Assembly: GCA_029465975.1 (NCBI GenBank)
Contig: CM055745.1
Coordinates: 13,346,812 to 13,410,811 of the forward strand
Length of the DNA stretch: 64,000 nucleotides
Direction of reading: 5' to 3'
DNA from: Dallia pectoralis
Lineage: Eukaryota; Chordata; Actinopteri; Esociformes; Umbridae
Shown: one piece after another, positions 31,582 through 45,800 of the stretch
How positions within the stretch are numbered: the first letter of the stretch is position 1
How the letters are laid out: each line of letters opens with the position of its first letter
Translations under genes and position numbers: made by a program
The notes under the pieces: generated by a model
What the model was told of the DNA's origin: nothing
The model's database searches: none
The model's input: only the letters and a program-made list of their open reading frames with translations

Positions 31582-34500
31582 GTAGGTAGCAGACTGACGT
31601 TGATTTTGGTTTTATTTTTGCATCATAGCACAAGAAGAAGTTGCACCTGTACTTTTAGGTGCCTGACGGTCTGATTCTATACTTGACATGCAACGATTTG
31701 CAAAGGGTTAAGTTTATCTATCCTGTAAAGTCAAAGTGTAGCCGGGGGGGGTGTAACAGCCCATATTATATCATTATTATTATTAGCTCCTCTAAAATCA
31801 TTTTGATTAAGATAACAACAGAAACCATAACATGTTCTGCCTATGTTACTTCAGGTTTCAGAATGTATTATATAATGCGTCAAAATGTCAACACAATAGC
31901 AGTGTAAAGTGGTGTCATTTCTTTAAGTGGTGTCATTATTTATTCTGGAAAGATTGTTTGCCCAACCGATGAACTTTGAACTTGGATTGTACAAGATACA
32001 CCTGTCAACTCTAGTTACTGAGTAACAGTTAAGGGCAAAGAAAATGTCCAAACAGATGCTTTTTACCCCCTTTTTCCTTTATTTGGCACAGAATGTTTTC
32101 AGATTTTTTGAACGAAACCTATACTTACATGAAACATAGCGGTATAAACGACAAAACATGTTGAGAATGTTTTCACTTACTTATTAACTGCAGGCTCCGC
32201 TCTCTAATAGCTTGTTCTCCATCACTCTGGTCAGACTGAAACATCACCAGTTAAAAGCATTTATAAATACATTATATTTCCGTATCAGTTGTATTTATTT
32301 ATTTATTTCCAATGTTATGTTGTATCATGTCAGACATGGCTTTCTGGACGCTGTTGTAGCTCCTGTATGCAACCGGGACCCAAGTGGTTCCCTGTTTCTT
32401 GTTTAGGTAGGTGTAATTCGGGACGGATGTAACGTATCGTCTTCATGCCATATTGTTTGCCCCCATCAGTATTGGCACTGCCGGCCTGGCAGTGCAGGTG
32501 GTGGGCAGTAACTGGCCCAAGCCCCACTACACACTGCTCATCACCGGGCTATGTCGCTTCCGGGTGGCCCAGCTTCTGAAGGAGGCACCCTTTCCTCTGG
32601 CTGAGGTGGAGCAGCTGGATAAACTGGAGCAGTACACCAATATGTCTGAGGCAGCGGCGCCGGAGGGCGAACTCGGGGAGCTGTCCGAGAGGTTCTATCA
32701 AGCCGCTGTGCAGGTAAGTCAGCAGTACACTCCACTAAACTCCAAAATACAGGATGCTTTTTATCCACTGGTTATTATTTATAATGTCCTTGTATTTCAA
32801 TGTGACCATGGGAGAATTTAACCAACAACCCTGTTGATGGAACTGAGCCCCACAGGACCAGCAGTACCTCTACTGAATTACTTATTTAGTTACAGAAGAC
32901 CAGAAGCCTCTACTGAATGACTTATTTAGTTACTGAGGACCAGAAGCCTCTACTGAGTGACTTATTTAGTTACTGAGGACCAGAAGCCTCTACTGAGTGA
33001 CTTATTTAGTTACTGAGGACCAGAAGCCTCTACTGAATGACTTATTTAGTTACTGAGGACCAGAAGCCTCTACTGAATGAATTATTTAGTTACAGAAGAC
33101 CAGAAGCCTCTACTGAGTGACTTATTTAGTTACTGAGGACCAGCAGCCTCTACTGAGTGACTCATTTAGTTACAGAGGACCAGAAGCCTCTACTGAGTGA
33201 CTTATTTAGTTACTGAGGACCAGCAGCCTCTACTGAGTGACTCATTTAGTTACAGAGGACCAGAAGCCTCTACTGAGTGACTCATTTAGTTACAGAGGAC
33301 CAGAAGCCTCTACTGAGTGACTCAGTTAGTTACTGAGGACCAGAAGCCTCTACTGAATGACTCATTTAGTTACTGAGGACCAGAAGCCTCTACTGAGTGA
33401 CTCATTTAGTTACTGAGGGCCAGAAGCCTCTACTGAGTGACTCATTTAGTTACTGAGGGCCAGAAGCCTCTACTGAATGACTCATTTAGTTAGTTTAGCA
33501 CAGCAAATTATTATTCTTTCTATGTGAGTAATAAGGGCTGCTCTTCTGTGACAGTTGTTTCTTTCTGCTGTTTACTCTGTTCATCTAGCTTTTAGACAAC
33601 TGTTTCCTCACCACAGTGTCTTTCCTGTCTGCGTGTTTGTTAGCTGGTGGGCATGTTGGACATATCTGTTCCTGTGGTGGCGAAATTGAAAAGACTCCTG
33701 GAGAGTCTCCCCAGAGAGACCCTGCCTGATGTCCTGGCTTCTATGATCCAGACCTCAAACAAAGAGAAGCTTCAGGTGTGACGTTGTGTGTTTTAGGAAT
33801 GTCAAATAAATGCAACCTTTTTTGAGGTTTGGAATGATAGTAGGTTCGTGTGTTTTTTGTTTCTCCATTACTGTCTTGTATGTGTATCTGAAGGTTCTGG
33901 ATGCAGTGAGCCTGGAGGAACGCTTTAAGAAGACTCTTCCTCTGCTCACCAGACAGATTGAGGGTTTAAAACTGCTGCGGAAGACCAGAAACCCCCGACT
34001 TGACAATGATAAAAGGGTAAAGCTAACCACAATACAGTTGGAAGTTAACATTTGTCAACCACATTACAGATTTCATGTTAACAATCTGTAGTTTTGTCAT
34101 ATTGGTTAGGACATCAACTTTGCACCGTTTCCTGCCTTTACCTTTTAATATTCAGTTTGAACACGTGATGTGACCAGCTCCCATTCATGTGACTATATAG
34201 CTTAATAGTCTAAATATATTTTCCTGTCAGTCATATAAATAGTCCCTTTTTACTCGAATACCTCAGTTAATTGCATGCATTGTCTTTTTTGTTGTCTTTT
34301 TTTGGTGCTATGTGTTAGTTTTTGTATTGAGCTCGAAGTATTTTTTTCAACAATTTGATACAGACATTGTTTCATTTGTTTTTCCACTATATCACAATTC
34401 CAGTGGGTCAGAAGAGACATACACTAAGCTGACAGTGGACATCTTGAAACATTTCTGAAAATTGTAACATGGCGTTAGGAACTTCTGATTGGCTAATTGA

Positions 34501-36778
34501 CATAATTTGAGTCATTTGGAGGTGTACCAGTAGATGTATTACTCAGTGCACTTTGGCTTGACATCATGGGAAAATAAAAATAAATCAGCCAAGGCCTCCG
34601 GAAAGAAATGGTTCAACCACACACCGTCATACAACGACCATCATTTCGTTTGGAGGAAAAAAGAAGAGGCTTGTAAGCCGAAAAACACCATACCAACTGT
34701 AAACAGGGTGGCAGCAAAATGTTGTGGGTGTGCTTTGCTGCAGAAAGGACTTGTGCACTTCTCAAAATAGATGGCACTATGAGAAAGGAAAGTCATGTGG
34801 ATATATTTACACCTGACTCGGTTACACAGGAGGAATGGGCCGAAATTCAACCAACTTATTGTGGTAAGCTTGTGGAAGACTACCTGAAATGTTTGACTTT
34901 AGGTTTAGAGAGTTAAACAAATAATTTGAACAACTTATACCAATACCACACAAATGTAAACTTCTGGCCTACTGGAAGCTGAGCTTTATAAATAATTCTA
35001 TCTACAATTATTCTGACATTTAATATTATTAAAATCAAGTGGTGATCCTATCTGACTTAGGACAGCTAATGTTTCGTAGGATTTGAAGTCGGGAATTGTG
35101 AAACACAGAGTTTAGACGTATTTGACTATGGTGTGAACCTCTGACTTCAACTGTACACTAACAGACTACTGCTAGATTTCCAAACGGAAAACGTCCCATA
35201 TTTGTCGGCTTACTAACATATCAGTTGATGTTCTTTTTCATGTTTATCTCCTTTTCAGGTGCGTGCCGTACGTAAAGTCGGGAAGTTTCCTGGACGTCCA
35301 TTTTCTTTGGATGAAGACGGCGAGGACGATGAGGATGACACTGCGGTCTTGGAGAGGAAGGTCAAGGGCGCCAACATGCCAGAGGCTGCCTTGCGGGTGT
35401 GTCTCAAAGAGCTCATAAGGTGTGTGCCATCTTTGGTGTGATCCCAAACACCCGAGATCCTGAGGATCTAGGATCCAGTGAGGATCTTCCCTCTTAGGAA
35501 GACGTTCAGTGGGTGCGCGCGTGTGTTTGTAAATAATTGAACTGAAAGTCCAGGTGCACACAATGCAATTAAAATACAACTCACATATCCATAGTTCTAG
35601 CAGCGTTTACACCAGATGTATAATCATTTACACAGGTTGAAGAAGATGCCCCAATCCATGCCGGAGTACGCCCTGACCCGGAACTACCTGGACCTTATGG
35701 TGGAACTGCCCTGGAGCAAAAGTACCACAGGTGCAGACAATATAGAGATAAACAGATTTACAGATATAGAGCTATACAGATATATAGATTTACAGATATA
35801 CATATTTACAGATTTACAGCTATACAGCTATACAGATATACAACTATACAGATATAAATATTTACAGATATACAGCTATACAGATATATAGATTTACAGA
35901 TATAAATATTTACAGCTATACAGATATACAGCTATACAGATATACAGCTATACAGATATACAGCTATACAACTATACAGATATACAGCTATACAACTATA
36001 CAGATATAAATATTTACAGATATACAGCTATACAGATATACAGCTATACAGATATACAGATATACAGATATACAGCTATACAACTATACAGATATACAGC
36101 TATACAACTATACAGATATAAATATTTACAGATTTACAGCTATACATATATATACACAGCTATACAGATATACAACTATACAGATATAAATATTTACAGA
36201 TATACAGCTATACAGATATACAGCTATACAGCTATACAGATATACAGCTATACAACTATACAGATATACAGCTATACAACTATACAGATATAAATATTTA
36301 CAGCTATACAGATATACAGCTATACAACTATACAGATATACAGCTATACAGATATACAGCTATTCAACTATACAGATATAAATATTTACAGATTTAAAGC
36401 TATACAGATATACAGCTATTCAACTATACAGATATAAATATTTACAGATATACAGCTATACAGATATACAGCTATACAACTATACAGATATAAATATTTA
36501 CAGATATACATCTATACAGATATACAGGTATACAACTATACAGATATACAGATATAAATATTTACAGATATACAGCTATATAGATATACAGCTATAAAAC
36601 TATACAGATATACAGATATAAATATTTACAGATTTACAGCTATATAGCTATACAGATTTACAGATATAAATATTTACAGATATAAATATTTACAGATATA
36701 CAGCTAAACAGATTTACAGCTATACAGATTTACAGATATACAGCTGTACAGCTAACTTTAGCAGAAAAGGAACTTGCA

Positions 36779-36809
<31 letters not shown>

Positions 36810-39800
36810 CATTATATATATATTTATTAATAGCATTATCTGATATTCTCGCTCAAGCAAAAAACTACAAGAGGCCCAGGATACACAGATAGATATGTAT
36901 TGAAACAGATTGGTATACAATTTAAATACAATCATATGACATGACCGTTTGAACCAATGGTGTGCTTCGTTGGAGCGCAACCCCCCAGGAGAAACCCAAT
37001 GCATTTAAAATACCTCAGTGTATGTGTGGGTTTAACACGAAAATAAACCTGCTGACTGAGAAAGGTCCTGCGCTCAAGATCTCCAATTAGCGCCTTCACA
37101 GCTAACCATCCGTAGTGTGTCTCACATGCTCAGTCCCTTTAGCAGTAAAATCCTTGTTGCTCCGTACATTAACTCCTCTAGGAACTCAATACCAACTGCA
37201 CAGTAAAACAGAGTGAAACAATCTCTGCTACCTGTTACAGATTCTCGACTACATTTACTGATCAAAATAATAGACGAATGGCTAACTCTCTTATCTTTGT
37301 TTCTTAACGATACTTTTCTGAAACATCGCGGATTCCTCTACACATACATTCAGATACATCAGTTCTCCTTTTATATTTATATACACACTCTTGACCCTTA
37401 ACCTCTAACCTTTCAAAGATACCATGCACTTTTCACATGCACTCACAGAAACCAAAGCTAATACATAATATTAATTATTGATTGAACATTTTAGTTCATT
37501 TGGCCAAAACCAAAAATGTTTTAACATTCAAACAGAAATTCCAATATATATCTACGGGACTGTTTAATAGGTTATTACAAGTACATTTTTCTTGTAAAGG
37601 CCAAATGCGTATGCACTGTCTATCTTTCTAACAGTCAACTACTGTTGTACTGTGAGCTGACTGCCCACATCGTTTTGCTGCTGAGCTAACTCTAACTGAA
37701 CGGCAGCATTGTCTCACAACAGGAAGACAGGAATTTCTGGTCCTGAGCAGCATTTCATCTCAGTCTTTGCTCCCCTTTTGACCCTGGACATTTGGCTCAA
37801 CGACATCCGCCTCCAGCTGTTTGGCTTTGATTTAAATTCTTTCCACGTCTTTCTTGTCTCCAATTTTCCGGTCCCATCCCACTCACAAGGCAGGCCGTGC
37901 AATTGACATTTTTGACCTTTTGACTTCTTGTCAGCTAATCTCACTGCAACCCTTCTTCATGCTTCTGACAGCTACTTACTGCCTCCTTTGCTCTTTCCCC
38001 TACAACCCTACGCTCTCGGCCACTACCCACAGGGCCATGTGGCCATTCGCTCTCCCTCAGTACTTTTCTATCCAATTTTTTCTCCTACATGTGAAATCCT
38101 TTTTTCTTTTTGTCTCATTTTCCAAATCTTACAATGCTGTGGAGACTCTCTTATATTCCTCTCATAGCTTATTTTTCTTTACCGGCTCTGTTCACTGTAT
38201 CTAAATGCGGGCCGGTCACTCACTCCCTCGAGAAAACAACACTTGACCCCTCTGATGTCAGATACTACAGACCGGTTTCCTTTCGGTCTTTCCCTTCCAA
38301 TACACTTGAGAATGCTGTCTTTGGCCATCTTCTCTGCCGCCTCACTCCCCTACAACACATTTTCCCTTGCCGCCTCACTCCCTACAACACATTTCTCTTT
38401 GCCGCCTCACTCCATACAACACATTTCTCCCTGTCGCCTCACTTCATACAACACATTTCCCCCTGCCGCCTCACTCCATACAACATATTTCCCCCTGTCG
38501 CCTCACTCCCTACAACACATTTCCCCCTGCCGCCTCACTCCATACAACATATTTTCCCCTGCCGCCTCACTCCCCTACAACACATTTTCCCTTGCCGCCT
38601 CACTCCCTACAACACATTTCTCCTTGTCGCCTCACTCCCCTACAACACATTTTCCCTTGCCGCCTCACTCCATACAACACAATTCCCCCTGCCGCATCAC
38701 TCCATACAACCCATTTTCCCCTGCCGCCTCACTCCCTACAACACATTTCCCCCTGCCGCCTCACTCCATACAACACATTTCCCCCTGCCGCATCACTCCA
38801 TACAACCCATTTTCCCCTGCCGTCTCACTCCCTACAACACATTTCCACCTGCCCCCTCACTCCATTCAACACATTTCCACCTGCCCCCTCACTCCCTACA
38901 ACACATTTTCCCCTGCCGCCTCACTCCATTCAACACATTTCCACCTGCCCCCTCACTCCATTCAACACATTTTCCCCTGCCGCCTCACTCCATTCAACAC
39001 ATTTCCACCTGCCCCCTCACTCCATTCAACACATTTCCACCTGCCCCCTCACTCCATTCAAAACATTTCCCCCTGCCGCATCACTCCATACAACCCATTT
39101 TCCCCTGCCGCCTCACTCCCTACAACACATTTCCCCCTCCCCTCGTGTGTAAACTAAAGACGCTAAAATACAGTGAGAATCTTGAGATCTGGGTATAATT
39201 AGCATCTTTAGTTTACACACATCAACGATTGAGATGTGATCCTGGGTTTGTGGTTTGTAAGGCTGGCCGGTTGGTTTGTAGAAAATATTTGCTCCCTGCT
39301 GTGGTCCGGAATGAAGAAAAAAGTAGGAATACCATACACAGTGTTTCCCAATCCTGGTGCTGGGGCCCCAGGGGATGCACGTCTTTGTTTTTAGCACTCA
39401 CAGGACAAAGACTTGACAGGATGACAGGACGATTATGTCAATTAGGTGTGTAAGCGGTAGGGCAGCATTCTAACCAGGTGTGTAACATAAAGGTACAGAC
39501 TTGACAAAGTACTGTCAGGTGACTATGGGGAGAACGAAACAAAACTGAAGAGACTCATAGGACAAAACAAGGGCATTCAGCATTACCTAAATGGCATAAG
39601 TAATAAGATTAGAAATGCATATATATGATTATTTTATTGTATGAATATTATAATATATATATTTACATACATGCATGGGTATAATGAATATACTTTTTTC
39701 ATATATCACATAAGCAGAACGAATGTGGCCGTCTTTATTATCACCACATGGTGATTGCATGATCGGACTGGCAGGCAGGAAGGAGCTCTTTGTTTTACTT

Positions 39801-42800
39801 AGCTTCTACCACCAGAGGGCGCACAGTGTGATGGTTTTCTTCTACCACCAGAGGGCGCACAGTGTGATGGTTTTCTTCCACCACAAGAGGGCGCACAGTG
39901 TGATGGTTTTCTTCTACCACCAGAGGGCGCACAGTGTGATGGTTTTCTTCCACCACCAGAGGGCGCACAGTGTGATGGTTTTCTTCTAACACCAGAGGGC
40001 GCACAGTGTGATGGTTTTCTTCCACCACAAGAGGGCGCACAGTGTGATGGTTTTCTTCCACCACAAGAGGGCGCACAGTGTGATGGTTTTCTTCTACCAC
40101 AAGAGGGCGCACAGTGTGATGGTTTTCTTCCGTTAAGATGGTTGTATCTACTAGGCAGAACCAGCAGAGGGAGTCAGTCTTAAGACACTGGTCTTGGGGT
40201 GTTGGTGAAATAGGTTAATATATATGTCCGCGTTACCAAATGAGAGTCCATAAGCAAACATCGGCCTGGTCATAAACATAAGACCTTACTTTTCTGTTGG
40301 TCAATAGACATTTTGTCAAAACGGTCAAGACTTGATGACCATTATGTACAGTGCTGCAACGAGAACCTGCTCTCCTGTCTCTGCAGACTGCCTCGATATC
40401 CGCTCTGCACGGGTGCTACTGGACAACGACCACTACGCCATGGAGAAGCTGAAGAGGAGGGTACTGGAGTACCTGGCCGTGAGGCAGCTGAAGAGCACAC
40501 TCAAAGGGCCCATCCTCTGCTTCGTGGGGCCTCCCGGTGTGGGCAAGACGAGTGTGGGACGCTCCATCGCCCGTACCCTGGGCCGGGAGTTCCACCGCAT
40601 CGCCCTGGGAGGAGTGTGTGACCAGTCGGACATCCGCGGGCACAGGTACGCAAGAGAGGTCTGAGCAGGAAGTTTAGGGGTCAATTATACTTTTCACAGG
40701 AAGTGACAAGTGCGTGTTCTAGACCCAGCTCCTTGATATGGACATCCTGTGTAGAATGTTATAGTACATGTGGTCATTGATGGTGGATGTTATATAGTAC
40801 ATGTGGTCATTGATGGTGGATGTTATATAGTACATGTGGTCATTGATGGTGGATGTTATATAGTACATGTGGTCATTGATGGTGGATGTTATATAGTACA
40901 TGTGGTCATTGATGGTGGATGTTATATAGTACATGTGGTCATTGATGGTGGATGTTATATAGTACATGTGGTCATTGATGGTGGGGGTGGATGTTATATA
41001 GTACATGTGGTCATTGATGGTGGATGTTATATAGTACATGTGGTCATTGATGGTGGATGTTATATAGTACATGTGGTCATTGATGGTGGATGTTATATAG
41101 TACATGCGGTCATTGATGGTGGATGTTATATAGTACATGTGGTCATTGATGGTGGGGGTGGATGTTATATAGTACATGCGGTCATTGATGGTGGATGTTA
41201 TATAGTACATGTGGTCATTGATGGTGGGGCTGGATGTTATATAGTACATGTGGTCATTGATGGTGGGGCTGGATGTTATATAGTACATGTGGTCATTGAT
41301 GGTGGGGGTGGATGTTATATAGTACATGCGGTCATTGATGGTGGATGTTATATAGTATATGTGGTCATTGATGGTGGATGTTATATAGTACATGCGGTCA
41401 TTGATGGTGGATGTTATATAGTACATGTGGTCATTGATGGTGGGGCTGGATGTTATATAGTACATGCGGTCATTGATGGTGGGGGTGGATGTTATATAGT
41501 ACATGCGGTCATTGATGGTGGGGGTGGATGTTATATAGTACATGTGGTCATTGATGGTGGGGGTGGATGTTATATAGTATATGTGGTCATTGATGGTGGG
41601 GCTGGATGTTATATAGTACATGTGGTCATTGATGGTGGGGCTGGATGTTATATAGTGCATGTGGTCATTGATGGTGGGGGTGGATGTTATATAGTACATG
41701 CGGTCATTGATGGTGGGGGTGGATGTTATATAGTGCATGTGGTCATTGATGGTGGGGGTGGATGTTATATAGTACATGTGGTCATTGATGGTGGGGGTGG
41801 ATGTTATATAGTGCATGTGGTCATTGATGGTGGGGGTGGATGTTATATAGTACATGTGGTCATTGATGGTGGGGGTGGATGTTATATAGTGCATGTGGTC
41901 ATTGATGGTGGGGGTGGATGTTATATAGTACATGTGGTCATTGATGGTGGGGCTGGATGTTATATAGTACATGTGGTCATTGATGGTGGGGGTGGATGTT
42001 ATATAGTACATGCGGTCATTGATGGTGGATGTTATATAGTACATGTGGTCATTGATGGTGGGGCTGGATGTTATATAGTACATGTGGTCATTGATGGTGG
42101 GGCTGGATGTTATATAGTACATGTGGTCATTGATGGTGGGGGTGGATGTTATATAGTACATGCGGTCATTGATGGTGGATGTTATATAGTATATGTGGTC
42201 ATTGATGGTGGATGTTATATAGTACATGCGGTCATTGATGGTGGATGTTATATAGTACATGTGGTCATTGATGTTGGGGCTGGATGTTATATAGTACATG
42301 CGGTCATTGATGGTGGGGGTGGATGTTATATAGTACATGCGGTCATTGATGGTGGGGGTGGATGTTATATAGTACATGTGGTCATTGATGGTGGGGGTGG
42401 ATGTTATATAGTATATGTGGTCATTGATGGTGGGGCTGGATGTTATATAGTACATGTGGTCATTGATGGTGGGGCTGGATGTTATATAGTGCATGTGGTC
42501 ATTGATGGTGGGGGTGGATGTTATATAGTACATGCGGTCATTGATGGTGGGGGTGGATGTTATATAGTGCATGTGGTCATTGATGGTGGGGGTGGATGTT
42601 ATATAGTACATGTGGTCATTGATGGTGGGGGTGGATGTTATATAGTACATGTGGTCATTGATGGTGGGGGTGGATGTTATATAGTACATGTGGTCATTGA
42701 TGGTGGGGGTGGATGTTATATAGTGCATGTGGTCATTGATGGTGGGGCTGGATGTTATATAGTGCATGTGGTCATTGATGGTGGGGTGGATGTTATATAG

Positions 42801-45800
42801 TGCATGTGGTCATTGATGGTGGGGCTGGATGTTATATAGTACATGTGGTCATTGATGGTGGGGCTGGATGTTATATAGTGCATGTGGTCATTGATGGTGG
42901 GGCTGGATGTTATATAGTACATGTGGTCATTGATGGTGGGGCTGGATGTTATATAGTGCATGTGGTCATTGATGGTGGGGCTGGATGTTATATAGTACAT
43001 GTGGTCATTGATGGTGGGGGTGGATGTTATATAGTACATGTGGTCATTGATGGTGGGGCTGGATGTTATATAGTACATGTGGTCATTGATGGTGGGGGTG
43101 GATGTTATATAGTGCATGTGGTCATTGATGGTGGGGGTGGATGTTATATAGTACATGTGGTCATTGATGGTGGGGGTGGATGTTATATAGTGCATGTGGT
43201 CATTGATGGTGGGGGTGGATGTTATATAGTACATGTGGTCATTGATGGTGGGGGTGGATGTTATATAGTACATGTGGTCATTGATGGTGGGGGTGGATGT
43301 TATATAGTACATGTGGTCATTGATGGTGGGGGTGGATGTTATATAGTACATGTGGTCATTGATGGTGGGGGTGGATGTTATATAGTGCATGTGGTCATTG
43401 ATGGTGGGGGTGGATGTTATATAGTGCATGTGGTCATTGATGGTGGGGGTGGATGTTATATAGTGCATGTGGTCATTGATGGTGGGGGTGGATGTTGCAT
43501 GTGGTCATGATGGAGTACATGTGGTCATTGATGGTGGGGGTGGATGTTATATAGTACATGTGGTCATTGATGGTGGGGTGGATGTGGTCATTGATGGTGG
43601 GGGTGGATGTTATATAGTACATGTGGTCATGTGGTCATTGATGGGGGGGTGGATGTTATATAGTACATGTGGTCATTGATGGTGGGGGTGGATGTTATAT
43701 AGTACATGTGGTCATTGATGGTGGGGGTGGATGTTATATAGTATGTGGTCATTGATGGTGCTGGATGTTATATAGTACATGTGGTCATTGATGGTGGGGT
43801 GGATGTTATATGTACATGGTCATTGATGGTGGGGGTGGATGTTATATAGTACATGTGGTCATTGATGGTGGGGGTGGATGTTATATAGTACATGTGGTCA
43901 TTGATGGTGGGGGTGGATGTTATATAGTACATGTGGCATGTGGTCATTGATGGTGGGGGTGGATGTTATATAGTAGTGCATGTGGTCATTGATGGTGGGG
44001 GTGGATGTTATATAGTGCATGTGGTCATTGATGGTGGGGGTGGATGTTATATAGTGCATGTGGTCATTGATGGTGGGGCTGGATGTTATATAGTACATGT
44101 GGTCATTGATGGTGGGGGTGGATGTTATATAGTACATGTGGTCATTGATGGTGGGGCTGGATGTTATATAGTACATGCGGTCATTGATGGTGGGGGTGGA
44201 TGTTATATAGTACATGTGGTCATTGATGGTGGGGCTGGATGTTATATAGTACATGTGGTCATTGATGGTGGGGGTGGATGTTATATAGTACATGTGGTCA
44301 TTGATGGTGGGGCTGGATGTTATATAGTACATGCGGTCATTGATGGTGGGGGTGGATGTTATATAGTACATGCGGTCATTGATGGTGGGGCTGGATGTTA
44401 TATAGTACATGCGGTCATTGATGGTGGGGGTGGATGTTATATAGTGCATGTGTTCTGTCCGTGTCGAGACGTTACATACCTACTTCTGCAATGTCCATAT
44501 TACTATCACTATTGAAAAACAGGCAGCAAACGTTGACATGGCAACCAACTGGCCCGAGCTGGTCCTTTTATGTCTGTTAGCATTTAGCAAGTCGTCTGTA
44601 GTTGTCTGTAATAACCAGGCCCCCAGTCCACCAACAACAGCTATTACGGAGATGCCTGGTTTGTTTACAGTGTTAGTGTACGTGCAATATGGGGAATGGT
44701 TTTATGTCTGTTTAGTGTGACTGAAAGTCTTCTTAATTGAATCATTATGGCACACAACTCATCTCTGGACCTTATAGCCAGTTATTTGTCATTCGCATTC
44801 TCTAATCAAGGACTCGTTTAGACCTGGGACATCAGGTGGGTGCAATTTATGATGAGGTTAAACCAGCAGGCTCCAGACCTCATAGGATCAGGAGTGAGTG
44901 CCAGCACTACGTTAGGTTCAATTAAAATGTATACACAGACATAACATATATACAGGAGGTGTGTTATATCTAAATAACTTTAATTCAGATTCAGATACAT
45001 TACAATTGGACTGCCAGGTTATTTTGTACTTCTTCTCAAAAGTGTTTTAATACCTTCCGTGGGCCTGATGGAATTGCCTTGAGGGCCGGATTCGGCCCGT
45101 GGGCCATAGTTTGCCCACCCCTGTCGTAGGGTCAGAGTTGAGTGCCAGCACTACGTAAGGTTCATTCTACTTCGTAGGATCAGGGTTGAGTGCCAGCACT
45201 ACGTTAGGTTCATTCTAGATTCATATTCCGATTTTTATTTTTTTTCATCTAGCATCTGATTGTAATCCCATTATCATCTTCTGGTGTGGTATTAGCATCT
45301 GATTGTAATCCCATTATCATCTTCTGGATTGGTGTTAGCATCTGATTGTAATGCCATAATAATCTTCTGGTGTGGTGTTAGCATCTGATTGTAATCCCAT
45401 TATCATCTTCTGGTGTGGTGTTAGCATCTGATTGTAATCCCATTATCATCTTCTGGTGTGGTGTTAGCATCTGATTGTAATCCCATAATAATCTTCTGGT
45501 GTGGTGTTAGCATCTGATTGTAATGCCATAATAATCTTCTGGTGTGGTGTTAGCATCTGATTGTAATGCCATAATAATCTTCTGGTGTGGTGTTAGCATC
45601 TGATTGTAATCCCATAATAATCTTCTGGTGTGGTGTTAGCATCTGATTGTAATCCCATAATAATCTTCTGGTGTGGTGTTAGCATCTGATTGTAATGCCA
45701 TAATAATCTTCTGATGTGGTGTTAGCATCTGATTGTAATCCCATTATCATCTTCTGGTGTGGTGTTTGCATCTGATTTTAATCCCATTATAATCTTCTGG

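Larger units (their letters stand above)
44453..45245. other. lonp2 intron 7 with interspersed-repeat fragments
   Basis: 44805-44930 and 45040-45215 carry fish interspersed-repeat fragments, listed separately. The rest is unique. Confidence 0.55.

Noticed and set aside
40719..42767. Open frames of over 670 codons on both strands (YYITSTPTINDHM and CYIVHVVIDGG repeats)
   Set aside because: They exist only because the 33/39-bp units are multiples of three without stops. Both strands are open at once and there is no splice or start context.
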